Numbered from the stretch's first letter, positions 19,762 to 31,476 are shown. The stretch: 64,000 bases of DNA from Liriodendron chinense (GCA_003013855.2 ML058526.1:5828001-5892000); one strand, 5' to 3'. The notes: generated by a model not told the origin, from the sequence alone. Numbers and translations are program-made.

Positions 19762-22600
19762 TGTAGACACCCCACCCCAAGATGATAAGTTAAATAGAAT
19801 TTAATGGTTAGGATATAACCAAATCCAAACCCTAAACCAAAAATCCTAAAAAGCCACCCTTAGGAAAAACCAAGCAAATTAACTCTCAAACAGGTCAACT
19901 CGATGAGCCAACTCGACGAGTCAACTCACTAACTCAACTCACCAGGGCAACCCAGCCTATCAACCCAGTTGAAACCCAAGAGTCAATCCCAAGCCCAACC
20001 GAGGCTCACAGTTAGGACAAAGAGCTAACTCTACAGTAGCCGAGGGATCCCGACATTTATGGGAGATTCCCCGCCAAAGCGGGAGAAAAACTGTGCATGG
20101 GTGGCGATCAGATCGCCACCCAATGCACGGATTCCCTCCCACTTTTGACAACTTGCACCCCTATATGACAACTGTCATTTTACAAAATTTTAGCACGTGT
20201 GAGTGAGGAAATACCTCTCTGTCCCTTCTTGTGACCCATATTCACCAATTTGCCCCTCATGAGATGATGTCATGTAGCAATCTTAACACCTTTAAACCTA
20301 GTCTTACCCCAAAGTTGCCAACAATTGCAGAAAGACGCAAGCTTTCAAGGCTATAAATAGCCCCCTTATTCTCTCATTTGCAAGGGGAAGGACATCACCA
20401 ATTAACTCCTCTTCCCACCAAAACCGTACCCATAAGCCCTCACACCCCTTAGCTTCTTAGACATCCTAGTCATCTTAGTCATTCATCCCTCCACCAAGGG
20501 GAGTGAGAGTGAGGAAAGGGGTCTAGTCCTAATCCTAGTCCCTTGAGCCAACCAAGTTCAAATCCAAATCACTCGATCTAACCCTTACGACAATACCGTC
20601 CATCCAACCATCTAATTTCTAAATAGCTTCCTTTAACCCCTAAAGTTGCCAATAGTTGCAGAAAAACCCCATTCTCCAATTTCATCAATCAATCAAGAAC
20701 TAATCAACAAAACCCTCTCATCTCTTAGCCATCTTAACCATCCATCCCTCCACCAAGGAGAGTGAGAGTGAGGAAAGGGGTCTAGTCCTATTCCGGCCCT
20801 AATCCTAGCTAGTCCTTTGAGCCAGTTAAGTCCAAATCCAGACCGTTCAATGTAACCCTTACAATAATACCATCCATCCAACCGTCCAATTTCTAAATAG
20901 CTTCATCCAATTCTTACATTAGTATTGCGCAATACATCTACTCCCCTCTCAACCCCCCTGTTCATCTCGTCCATAGCATTCTCTTTCACCTAGTCAACTC
21001 AAGTGAATGCTCTAAGGCTTGCCGAGTTTCTCGGATCCTGCCATCAAAGACTTGAGTCGACTAGTTACTCCACTCGACAAGTGACTCAGGGCAAGTTCAT
21101 CGAATCCAAGACACTGCTTGGCAACAGTTAGGGTCCAAAATATGTGATGCACTAGAAGTCGAACCGACTCAAAAGGGAACCAAACAGTCGCACGAAAAGA
21201 CATGAAGACCAAGGAGAGGTGGGTCAACACATCCAACACGTCACAGGATGCACCGGGCCTACCCCACGTTCAAATGACAACCCATAATCGAAAGTGAGCA
21301 AGAGGAAGATGTGACTGCCACGTGGGCATGCACCCAAGGCCACGCTTCTAGCGCATGAGGACACGTCAGTGGTCGGGGCCCGTAAACATGAGTTCCAACA
21401 TAAGATCAGACTGCCAAGGTCGGCGCATCCAGCGCACCGACTCGACATAGGTTTGATTCAAAAAACCTGTCAAAAGGGGTGCGCTAGGGCATACCCTGAA
21501 CATATACAAGGTGCGTCGTTCCTCTTAAGCAATCACCACCTATGAGATGCACATGATGGATGCACCGGATGCATTGAACCCTGACTTCGCAATCTTCTGC
21601 CTATAAATATCCCATGGCACCATTTGCAAGAGAGATTCAGAGATCAAAGGAGGACTAAATTATCCATGGAACCCTTTGTCAGCAATCACAAGTGCGCAAT
21701 GCACCATGCATCTAGCACATCTACCAAGGGGTCCATTGCATGCTGACTGGCCGTCAGCGTATACGACCGAGGTTCAGATGATGACAAAACAACTAGATAG
21801 CCCGGCGCATGTCCTAAGTATGTCGGTGCATCCGCCGCAACTAGCTAATAAGCATGATGAAAGGATCAAGTTTGGTAAGCCGAGCGCATGTGCCACCGCC
21901 AACCCGGCACATCCAGCGCATCCTCACTTCGTTCTGCATGACTCGTACGCCATGCGATGAAGCCCCTGGGGGGGATGTGCTAAAAGTCGTAGGCCAGCGC
22001 ACAACACCCCCTTTCTCGGTTTGTCGAGTCCTCCGCCCAATTTGACCTACACACAATATGACACATTCCATCGCACAATCTATTCGCTCATCAGTGGATA
22101 TTCTAGTCTCTATTAAACAATCACATGTTACTTAGAATGTGTAATCACTGTTATAACATTGTACAATGGCCCCTGACTCAAGGCGCATCTACATTGGTGG
22201 AACAATGTTCCATCGCTAGAAGCTATACAAGCTCATATCTAAGCTATTACAAAATCAATTCTTAAGGACGACTATCCTACAACGGGTCATGTACTAACCA
22301 TGAGAGTTGACATCCGTTGGTTGAGCCATTCGAGTTCACATCGTAGTCTGGTCTTCCTGCGATCCTTGTCTCTACGACGGGAGTAGGCCCAACGTTGCAC
22401 CACTCGATTATTACTTAACAGTCTCTCAACTCAGACCCGAAATGACATGGGACATAGGCATTCGACCTGCCAAAAGGACATCATGTTCGTACAAAACCTA
22501 ACTTGGCCCTAAATGGCACCCGAATCGCGATAGACATAGCCTCTGGCGGCATAGTCTCTACCTTTTAATCAAGAGTCATTGATCATTCGATGTAATTAGA
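19762..22600 (+). mobile_element. LTR-like region (TGTAGACACCCCACCCC start), ends uncertain
   Basis: TGTAGACACCCCACCCC at 19762 is a start typical of long gypsy LTRs in plants. CTATAAATAGCCCCC at about 20350 and CTATAAATATCCCATGG at about 21600 are strong TATA-like motifs followed by similar ATTTGCAAG[A/G]G(G/A) text, as if two LTR promoters, or a duplicated one, were present. A ~259-bp imperfect tandem duplication begins at 20484 and 20743 (CATCCCTCCACCAAGG). No gag or pol is visible and I could not place a 3' end or target duplication. It may be two overlapping LTR fragments. Confidence 0.4.
20484..20915. repeat. ~259-bp imperfect tandem duplication
   Basis: CATCCCTCCACCAAGG at 20484 recurs at 20743. 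The shared text continues through GAGTGAGAGTGAGGAAAGGGG, then CTTTGAGCCA-like and CCATCCAACC(A/G)TC, to TTTCTAAATAGCTTC. The two units have diverged, with indels in the CCTAATCCTAG part. Confidence 0.75.
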
Positions 22601-22612
22601 GGCTTGTGCCAA

Positions 22613-24574
22613 AATCTTAAGGTCATTGTGCAATCATAGTCGTAGGATACATTCAGCCTGCTATTTGTAGACGTTTAGTTGAGGATATGAGAAGCAATTG
22701 GCTCGGTAACGTCAAGTGAAGTCACGTGCGGATCACGTGAAAATGCCAACGAGGACCGAGTGGTAGAGAGGCAGTTGGTAATTCCAAGCGCTGGTATGTG
22801 TCGATTATCATCAAGCATTAAAAACTGTGGTATATACACGCTCGGTTAAGCCAAGCTCTAGTAGGCGTAGTAGTAGTGCTGGCTCATGATACAAGAAGTA
22901 TACTCAACTACCGTAGTTGGAGTCATAGCTTGTTAAGGTCATCGAGCCGAGCGTCACTCCGTACGATCCTCTGAATGATCGCTAAACATATGATTGGTGT
23001 TCGCTCGCCTCAAGTGCAAGGCTGCAATGTGGTAATAATTCTCGATAAGACCGAGGTCGATCATCAGGGATTGTCATAACAATTCTAAGTTTTATAACTA
23101 GAATGGGATAAATTAGGATTTTGTAATGATGGATATAAATTAAAAAGATAAAACTATCTATTTTATAACTAAATCAGGAAAATAAACACTAGAGCACCAA
23201 TGATCCACTAATAATCACTCACAATGTTAATTCAAATCATTCAAGCCAATAACTTAATCAGAATCGGAGTTCTATCACTATCCAATCGAATATAAAACAA
23301 TCAAATCATCAAAATATATCTAACAAAGATGGATCAACTACTGATTTAGTTCTCTCATAATCAACTAAGGCATTTAGCGTATTCAATCACACAACCCAAT
23401 CATTCACAAAACAATTAAGATCACATTCATGATTCTTTCTCAAGCCTTGTAACTAGACTTGATTTAGAAGCATAAATTGAACTTATGTTGAACCAAAATC
23501 AATACATAAACACGTATCTCAGATACAATCAAAAAATAAGAACTCCTTCTAGTTTAGTTTTAGATAAGTCTTAGGAAACTTAGTTTATAAGATCCCTTAG
23601 CATCCAACATATCATGATGGATCTAAGATATCTACAACCCAAAATCCTATCAATCAACACCCCATTAAGCAATCTCAGTAATCAAAACATTCCATGTAAG
23701 AGAAATCACAAGAGATAGAAGATTAACTAAAACATACTAACTTTATTTAAACTTGAACTAGAAGTGTTCTTCATAAAACCAAAAGTACTTGAATTATTTC
23801 GAATTAAGCATTGTAAACAACTAAAAGCTTCACCTCTTAGCCTTAGCTAAGAGGTTTAGCCAACCATCAATAGGTTAAACTAAAACTCAAAAAAATTTAA
23901 TAAAAAACATAGAAAAATCGAGTTTTGAGGAGTTGCAGACACTCTACATTGATCCTCTTCACCTCTCATGACTTTTTAAGCCTTCTATGATACCTTAAGA
24001 ATGAGCCCTAGGTGTCCTTTTATAATGGAGAAGCCTCACCGACTCAGAAACTTTCAGAATTGCGTAATAGGTCGCGTAGCGCATGATTTTTCGGAGCTTC
24101 AAAGAGAAGCTGCTGGAATTTCTGAAAATACAAGTAATTTGTACATGGTCGACCGGTCGGAGATGGCTGGCCAACCGATCTTAACCGGTCGGACCTGTTC
24201 TGGCCTTGGTCCAGCGAGGTTTGGAGGTGGCTGCCAAAATGGCCGATTGGTCTTGACTGGTTGGACCTCTTTTTTTCTTTTTCTTTCTTTCTTTCTTTCT
24301 CTCCTCCTTGCTTCTTTCTTTTTCTCTTTGGCCCACCTTCCTTCCTCATCAAAGGGCTTCAAAGGTCGTCTTTTTACCTTCAAATAGTGAAGTCTCTCTC
24401 TAATACCTATAATCACAACACATGGATTAGATTAGTCTTTTAAACATGCAAACCATGCATAATGAGTGATGAAATGGGGTTAGAATATGCACAATTCAGA
24501 GCTCAACAATCGGTCGTATCTTAACAACTTTGATCTGGACCGTTCATCGGGACTCGCTCAAAATTCCCATAACA
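22613..24574 (-). repeat. 3' LTR of the Tat element, truncated and split by a solo LTR
   Basis: 22613-22997 and 24509-24574 together match 45953-46395. Shared text includes AAGGTCATTGTGCA, CTGCTATTTGTAGACGTTT, GTATGTGTC, GAGCCGAGCGTCACTCCGTA and TCAACAACTTTGATCT-like sequence. The part corresponding to 45753-45950 and 27819-28068 is not found to the left, so this LTR is cut off. Many substitutions separate the LTRs, so the element is old. Confidence 0.8.
22998..24508. mobile_element. Solo LTR (1.5 kb) nested in the Tat 3' LTR
   Basis: A 1511-bp block with TGTTCGCTCG at one end and GCTCAACA at the other interrupts the Tat LTR exactly between ATTGG (22993-22997) and ATCGG (24509-24513), a 5-bp target duplication with one mismatch. 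The uninterrupted site reads ATATGATCGGCCGTATC at about 46325. There is no internal region, so it is best read as a solo LTR left by LTR-LTR recombination. Predicted ORFs around 24000-24440 are T-rich and do not match any protein I recognise. The strand is not known. Confidence 0.8.
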
Positions 24575-24587
24575 AAAGCCCCCAAGT
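24575..24587 (-). promoter_or_regulatory. Polypurine tract of the Tat element
   Basis: On the minus strand this reads ACTTGGGGGCTTT, directly before the LTR start TGTTATGGG. That is the expected position for plus-strand DNA priming. Confidence 0.65.
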
Positions 24588-25016
24588 TTCGTGGTTTGGA
24601 AGGTTTAATCACGGAACTTAGAGCTTCTCCTCAATCGTACAGCAAGAAGATTGAAGCATCCAGATGATAGGAGAGAGGATGAAAAGCTACTCCCATCGTA
24701 CGAAATGACAGTGGTATTTAATGCAGCGAGTCGTTTCTCTTTTTTCGGACTGATAAGGAGCAGACACGTGTCCCTATTTAATTAGGCATGCCTTTTTTGC
24801 CACTGCACTGAATGGGGAGTCACCACATGTCAGCACCCATACAGAGAAATGATTGCCTATAAAACCCTGACTTTTCTTCCTTGCGAACATTGAAACTTTG
24901 CTGCTCTGAAACCCTAGCTAAGCCTTAGGAATTTTTGCCTTCCTTTGCCTCCTTCTATCTTCCTCTATCTTCATCTGTCTCCAGGTACCCTTTCCTTTCT
25001 CCTTTCTCATTCCTCT

Positions 25017-26440
25017 ATGTCAAGTTCTGAGTCTGGTCTTGTGCCACCAGGAGAGGAACCTTTGTTTGAGTCTTTCTCTTCCAAAGCTCCCCATTGGAGA
25101 AGGAGATCTTCCTCTGAGTTTGGTGCTAAGGACTACCCTCCTTCCTTCACCGTGGCTGATCTTACACAGCTGCGGGAGAAATACTCCATTCTAGACTCTA
25201 TTGTCCTGTAGTTGCCACGGGAAGATGAAGTGGCCAATAGGCCGCCGATGGGGGAGGTGTCAATTTATTCTTTCCTTTTTCTTCTGGGTTTAAGACTTCC
25301 CCTCCATCCATTTGTGAGAGGGGTGTTGATCAAATACAACATCAACCCTAGTCAGCTGATGTCGAACGGGTGGCGAGTTTTGCTGGGGACATATGCCCTT
25401 TGGAAGGAAGTGGGAAATGAGGAGCTCACCCCTGGTGAATTCCTCAGGATATTTGCAATAAGGTGGACCCCCAATTCCCTTGGTTGGTACTACCTTTTGT
25501 ACTAGAATGGAAAGAAATTCATCATCAGGAATCCACAATCTACCAAGGATCAGCAGGACTAGTGGTTTTTCGTGTTGGGTAATTAGGAAGTCAAAGATCC
25601 CGACCAAAGTTCGACCCTAGTTCCCCGATCCTTTAGCGTAGGGATTGTCCCCTCCAAATCGGACCTGAAGGGGGGAATCTTCAAAAGAATTGTTAAGGCG
25701 CAGAAAGCAGCAAGTGAAGATTCGTTGTGTAAAATATCTTCTCCATCCCTCAACTTTGGCGAGAACTGAACTCATTCCCGGTAACCGGTTCAGGACTTTA
25801 ACATTTTGTTTTACTAATAAAAATCCTTCGTTGATGAAATCCATCTCGTGTTGCAGATATGAACCTTGCAAACGCTACTGGGAAAAGAGCGTTGCTTGTC
25901 TCAAGGGATGAGCCGGCAAAAAAGCAGAAAAAGAGTAAACCTTCCTCATCCAAGCTGACAGCTCAGGCCCAGGGGTACTTCAGGTCTACCCCTTCAATCC
26001 AAGCAAAATACTCCAATCGCTGCCGCTAGCTCAGCCTTAGGCCACAACTCAGGGCGCTTCTACTCATCTGTCTAGCCTTCCGCAAGTGCTCCGCCACCAA
26101 CCGTTCCACCTTTATCCACTCGAGCCCCTTCAGGGACTCAGCCTGAACAGAACCCAGGAAGTGTGCACGGGGGTTCACAGGCAATAGTCCCCCAGTCATC
26201 TGCAAGGCCCGGGTCAAGAGCTCCACTCCCCAAAGAACCAAGTCAGGGCAAAGGGCTCCTTCACAGCCCTCCAGGCTTGTGAGAGCTCCCACTCCCAGGA
26301 ATACTGACACCTACACAGTTTCGAATCATTTAGTTCAGATTTGTCAATTCTTGTTCAGCCATGTCGAGCCTCAAGTGCTTAATCTGGCCGAACAAATTCG
26401 TGCCGAGGATTCTATTGATCAAGTGGTCACAAGAGTTGTA
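25017..26440 (+). pseudogene. Antisense extra ORF of the Tat element (transposase_28-type domain)
   Basis: The frame from ATG 25017 encodes MSSSESGLVPPGEEPLFESF, then a domain with LGLRLPLHPFVRGVLIKYNI, NGWRVLLGTYALWKEVG, FAIRWTPNSLGWYYL and WFFVLGN. This is the 'putative gypsy type transposon' domain (PF04195) carried as an additional ORF by Tat-branch elements. Four in-frame stops (about 25209, 25503, 25560 and 25587) are all TAG. A plausible 76-bp intron (25781-25856, CCCG|GTAACC to TTGCAG|ATATG) leads to a Lys-rich tail (KKQKKSKPSSSK), and further coding-like text (LNLAEQIRAEDSIDQVVTRV) ends at the join with gag near 26440. Function is unknown in the whole family. It lies opposite to gag and next to the 3' LTR. 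Confidence 0.75.
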
Positions 26441-27739
26441 CAGGTGAGCATTCCTTCGTCCTTCACAAATACCCCTTCTTCTTTTCGCTGGATCTGGCCT
26501 TGGACTCTCCTGGGCCTTCGCCAACTCTTCGGCATTGATGTACTTTTGCGCTTTGGCTTGGAACTCTGCCATTGTTTTAGGAGTAGACTTATCAAGCACG
26601 AATCGAAATTCTTTGTGAGTAGACTCATCAAGCGCGAATCGGAATTCTTTATTCCTAACTCCATTAAGGAGGGTCGGAAGACCTACGTCATCTGTATAGC
26701 CTTCAACTTGAACCACTTCATATGTAAAGCGCACTAGAAAATCCTTGGGGGATTCGTCTGGTTTTTGCCTGATTATAGATAGATGAGCCGTCGTTTTATT
26801 CATTTTCCTACTCCACGTGAATTGCGATACAAACAGGGTGCACAACTGAGAGAATGAGCCGATAGAGCGAGGCTTAAGATTTATGTACCACATCAGGGCT
26901 CCATCTTTAAGAGTGATGGAGAATACCCGACACATGATCTCCAAGTCGTCTCCTTCCAACAGCATATAAGATTTGAAAACTTCAAGATGTTCCGTCGGGT
27001 CTCCGGACCCATTGTACTGAGGTATGTTGTTAGGTATCCGGAACCTTTCCGGGTGTGGAGATTGCATTATCTCCTCGGTGAATGGTAGGTTAGTCTAGTC
27101 CACCATGGCTTGAATCGACCAAGGAGTGTTGGATTGATACCACTGCTCCATGGTACTGAATTTCTACTTCAGTTCCTCCAACTCCTTTTCCCAAGTAGGG
27201 GTGTGATTATCGCTGGAGACTTCAGCTGCCTCTATGGTTGCGTCTTCGACTAGGCCCTAGAACCTTTCGTCATGAACCTGGCTCTGGCGTCTGGCATCTA
27301 ATGAATCGCACGGATCCCCAACCGGGAACCTACTCCTTACTGGGCGTGTGAGTTCCAGGGGTGGTGGCTGGGTGCGTGGGACCACGAACGGTCCTACTTG
27401 ACTTGTGGCAGGAGTGTCGGGCTCCTGATGTTCATGGTGGACTAAGTATGTTGGCCCGCCATGCTGTGGGAAAGGCATGACAGGAAGGATCTGCTCCAGT
27501 CGCCCCGCAACGTCGGTGAAGCACAATATTTCGGCACGTAGGTCTAGGACGTCCGCTTCCATGATCATTCTCCAAGTAGGATCGTCGGTTGGTGGTAAAG
27601 TCCGCAGTGGGTACAGTGGAAGGGCATGTCCAGTGTGCAGAGAAGAGACACCTTCTTCCTCGTGGTGCTGCGAATCTGGACAAGCAAATGCTGCTGAAGC
27701 AGAAGCTCCAGCTGCATTCTTGTTCTTCTTAGGAGGCAT
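26441..27739 (-). pseudogene. Tat-lineage gag polyprotein remnant
   Basis: The minus-strand ATG at 27739 starts MPPKKNKNAAGASAS, an N-terminus common in Tat gags. A Pro-rich stretch follows, then, from about 27067, the capsid-like core MQSPHPERFRIPN, QYNGSGDPTEHLEVFKSYM, MWYINLKPRSIGSFSQL, FLVRFTYEVVQVEGYTDD and PKTMAEFQAKAQKYINAEEL. Gag would package element RNA. Three stops (about 27259, 27166 and 27109) interrupt it. A 42-bp in-frame tandem duplication (about 26595-26655) repeats KEFRF(A/V)LD(E/K)ST. After RRRGICEGRRNAHL the frame runs straight into the reverse strand of the antisense ORF, so the zinc knuckle and all of pol have been deleted. Confidence 0.8.
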
Positions 27740-27799
27740 TGTGGTAATGTGGGTAAGGGGAGAAACAAAAAAGGTAGTGGAGAAAAGTATCAAGTCAGC

Positions 27800-27818
27800 C
27801 CCACGATGGGCGTCAATC
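27800..27818 (-). promoter_or_regulatory. Primer-binding-site-like sequence of the Tat element
   Basis: On the minus strand, directly after the LTR end GTTAACA, the text GATTGACGCCCATCGTGGGG resembles the TGGCGCC-type PBS usual for Tat elements, with a G-to-A change. The tRNA species is not assigned. Confidence 0.45.
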
Positions 27819-28068
27819 TGTTAACGCTGAAGGTGGTCAATAGATGTTGATCAGAGACCAACTTGAATCTCCGCCGTCTAATCTGCGATCGAGGATGAAA
27901 GGACTGGATCGAAAGATCTGCAATCACCACAAAGGGTTAGGATTGCTGCCAGTGGTACCGGCTGATGGCCTTCCGATGCTTAAGTCAACAACTGATGGAG
28001 AGAAAAGCTTGCAGCAGTGTTAATGGTGAATGATTGTGTACCTTGTGATCGAGCATGGAGGGATCTTT
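27819..28068 (-). repeat. 5' LTR of the Tat element, proximal part (continues at 45753-46395)
   Basis: This 250-bp piece lies between the PBS-like site and the LARD array. Joined to 45753-46395 across the TCTTT duplication it forms one LTR of about 890 bp. Confidence 0.7.
28064..28068. repeat. Left target-site duplication TCTTT of the LARD array
   Basis: TCTTT immediately precedes the first LTR (TGTAACGCCC at 28069), and the identical pentamer follows the third LTR at 45748-45752. Removing the array with one pentamer restores continuous Tat LTR sequence. Confidence 0.92.
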
Positions 28069-28967
28069 TGTAACGCCCTGCAATTCTTGTACTCGGGCGT
28101 TACCAGGAAAATCAAACCTAGAATTCATACAAACTGTCTCAACGAAATATTTATTTATAATTCAGATGAATTTGGAATGTTGGATTATTATAGGCTATTA
28201 GTTTAATGAACAACTGTTTGTGTGTAGTCATGGGACTTTGGACATAATAATAATAATAATAATAATAATGGTAGTTATATTAACATGAGTGTATCATGTG
28301 ACTATGAATGATATAAATATTTGAACTTACACCTCATGGTGTAATATATATTAATTTCAGATACTTTTAACTGTAGAAAATTGATTTGAAGACAACCAAC
28401 CGTGGAATCATCATAAATGGGTAGTTAAAGACAAAAACCCGACTTCGAATGAGTATGGCCCACCTAAGCTATGGGTTCGTCTGATCTTTGGTCGGATGTC
28501 CTGGTAGGACCATTTAAATCAAATGGGCGGAGTGGATTTCACACAGCATGACTGTGGGCCCCACTGTTAGTGCGTGTGTGCACAAGTAGATAGTACACCC
28601 GCGGGTCACTGATTCAGCAAAATGGGTCAACAGCCGCTGACCCGTATACACTAAAGAAGAAAGAATTCTTCTTCTTTTTGTTTTTTTTTCCCGCCAACGG
28701 ACGTTGTCCGTTTTGTGATGATCGTGACCCACTTGTGAATATCGTTTTGGTTGATCTGAGCCGTCCATCTTGTAGAGGACGTGATGTGGACCAAATCCCT
28801 AGTGTTCTGCACCATTTTGGAGCTGGTTTGTATGCTTAGTTCGAGCTCGAAGTCGAGCTGTCCAAATGCAAACTGTTTTTCCAGCAGCTTATTATTCCCT
28901 CGTTTGTGATTGTTTTGGCCCACCTTTGGACAATCCAAACCGTCTACTTTGTAGAGGGCTAGGGTCT

Positions 28968-28975
28968 CTATAAAA
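28968..28975 (+). promoter_or_regulatory. Candidate LTR promoter TATA box (also at 35410 and 41852)
   Basis: CTATAAAA lies about 0.9 kb into each LTR, in the context GGGTCTCTATAAAACCATG, with CAATCC about 35 bp upstream. It would place U3 at about 0.93 kb and leave a very long R-U5. This is motif-based only. Confidence 0.45.
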
Positions 28976-30531
28976 CCATGTTAGTCTCCTTTGATGGGGG
29001 CCATCGATTGCAAATAAATCCTCACCCAAAGTCCAGTTATTTGTCTTGTGTTTCTAAAAACGGATGCTGCCAAGCTGGCAATCCGCGTGCATTTGTTTTC
29101 TGTCATCTCAACCCTTCATATCAACTGTAGAAGCCCTCGTCTAGACAGATCCCAGCCCTTTATTGCACTTCACATGGATCGAGCGCATCACATAAATAGG
29201 AAGCTTTCTTTTTCACTTGGTCTTTTTGCTTCCGAAAATGGAAACCCTAGCCCCAAACGAAACTAGAGCCTCGAAATCTCTCATCTGCAAGCTTTCTTGG
29301 AGAAATCAGAGTCGGCCAGAAGCTTCAGCACATCCAGATCTCCATCGAATGAGGAGTTTCCATTGATGGCCGTCATCCTTCTCGATGATCGTTGCAGCTG
29401 CGAACCCCACTGGAGAGTTCTTCAGAGCTTCGTTTTCCCTCCTTAGAGCCATCTTGACCGTCCAAGAAGGATCTGATCAGAGAAATATATCTCCGTTGCA
29501 AATTCGCCATTAATGGCTGAAGCTTTCATCTTCGTCTCAACTGCAAACCTGTAACCTTCGTTCATCCACCGACTTTAGATCTAAGTCGTTCATCTACTGG
29601 GTCTTTCAATCGGCTTTTGGTCTGTAAAGTCCATCCCTGGATAGATTCTCAATCTACAGCAGCAGCTGGGTCCAAATCATCGCTGTTTAAAGGCAGTAGA
29701 AATGAGCAATGGAGGTATTATGTAATTTTTTTTCCAAACTTTCCTTGATTAGTGATTTTTCTTTTGATTTATTAAAAGTTACTTAAATTAGTAATTGCTA
29801 TTATGAATATTATTTTTATTAATTGCCATTAATAATATTGCTATGTTTATTTCTGATTATTATTAATTTTATTAGTGATTATTACTAAACTTCATTGTGA
29901 CAGTTATTATTAATAAGTAATACCAGATTAATAATAATTAGTAAAATTATTATTAATATTTAACATTTTTGGACTATCATTATTGACATTATTAAACATA
30001 TATATTAATTTTATTACTGCTGTCAGTATTATTATTATTTTAATTATTTTGTTACTAATCATATCATTATTCTATTAGGATAGGATAACAGTTGTTGAAT
30101 TATGAATTGTTTTAATTTCGTCAAGTATTATAATTGGGTATTAATTTACATTGGCATAATTATTATGAGTGATTACTAATACTATTAGTTATGGATAAAT
30201 GATTGCATAATATTACTAATGATAATTATTAATGTTAATGTCAATATTATTAGATGAACAATTCGTTATTATTTTTACCAATTGCTCTTATTTATATGAT
30301 TATTGGTAATTGTTATTTATTATTTCTCAATGGGAATTCGAATTTCAAAATAATTATTAACCTAGATCTAGGCCAAGATCAAAACCCCTATCTTAGAAAT
30401 ATCCTAACTGTAAGAATTGTGCAATTTTATTATATAAATTGCTCAATAATTTGTTGTAAAATATTGTTAGGGTTGATCGTAAAGTTCAATATCACGTCTT
30501 AACAACAATAGAAAATGATTCTTATGCTAAG

Positions 30532-31476
30532 GTGAGGTTTTTTCCCTTTAAGATTTTCTTTTATTTATATTAAGTATTTGTTTAATAAATTAGTGGTGCT
30601 TCTTTAGTTGATTTCTAAAGTATTTTACTTGTTCGAGATTTATACTTGATTATCAACTTGGCTTTAGTGAGGTTTTTTCCCTTTAAGATTTTCTTTTATT
30701 TATATTAAGTATTTGTTTAATAAATTAGTGGTGCTTCTTTAGTTGATTTCTAAAGTATTTTACTTGTTCGAGATTTATACTTGATTATCAACTTGGCTTT
30801 AGTGAGGTTTTTTCCCTTTAAGATTTCCTTTTATTTATATTAAGCATTTGTTTAATAAATTAGTGGTGCTTCTTTAGTTGATTTCTAAAGTATTTTACTT
30901 GTTCGAGATTTATACTTGATTATCAACTTGGCTTTAGTGAGGTTTCTTCCCTTTAAGATTTTCTTTTATTTATATTAAGTATTTGTTTAATAAATTAGTG
31001 ATGCTTCTTTAGTTGATTTCTAAAGTATTTTACTTGTTCGAGATTTATACTTGATTATCAACTTGGCTTTAGTGAGGTTTTTTCCCTTTAAGATTTCCTT
31101 TTCTTTATATTAAGTATTTGTTTAATAAATTAGTGGTGCTTCTTTAGTTGATTTCTAAAGTATTTTACTTGTTCGAGATTTATACTTGATTATCAACTTG
31201 GCTTTAGTGAGGTTTCTTCCCTTTAAGATTTCCTTTTATTTATAGTAAGTATTTGTTTAATAAATTAGTGGTGCTTCTTTAGTTGATTTCTAAAGTATTT
31301 TACTTGTTCGAGATTTCTACTTGATTATCAACTTGGCTTTAGTGAGGTTTTTTCCCTTTAAGATTTCCTTTTATTTATATTAAGTATTTGTTTAATAAAT
31401 TAGTGGTGCTTCTTTAGTTGATTTCTAAAGTATTTTACTTGTTCGAGATTTATACTTGATTATCAACTTGGCTTTA
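30532..31476 (+). repeat. 7 x 135-bp tandem array inside LARD LTR 1
   Basis: Units begin GTGAGGTTT at 30532, 30667, 30802 and so on every 135 bp, ending before the variant GTGAGGTTCTCACC at 31477. Units differ by single bases (TTTTTT/TTTCTT, TTTTC/TTTCC, one GTGATGC, one TATAGTAAG). The unit order and variants are the same in all three LTRs, so the array existed before the LTRs were copied. Confidence 0.95.

Noticed and set aside
24044..24416. Lys/Arg-rich minus-strand ORFs in the solo LTR
   Set aside because: Produced by a (CTTT)n-rich tract; low complexity and no known domain.
26279..26737. 152-codon plus-strand ORF
   Set aside because: Part is the end of the antisense ORF, and the rest is the reverse strand of Tat gag; it is not a gene of its own.
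30532..31476. CRISPR-like regular repeats
   Set aside because: The 135-bp units are head-to-tail without spacers, in a plant LTR; it is a minisatellite.
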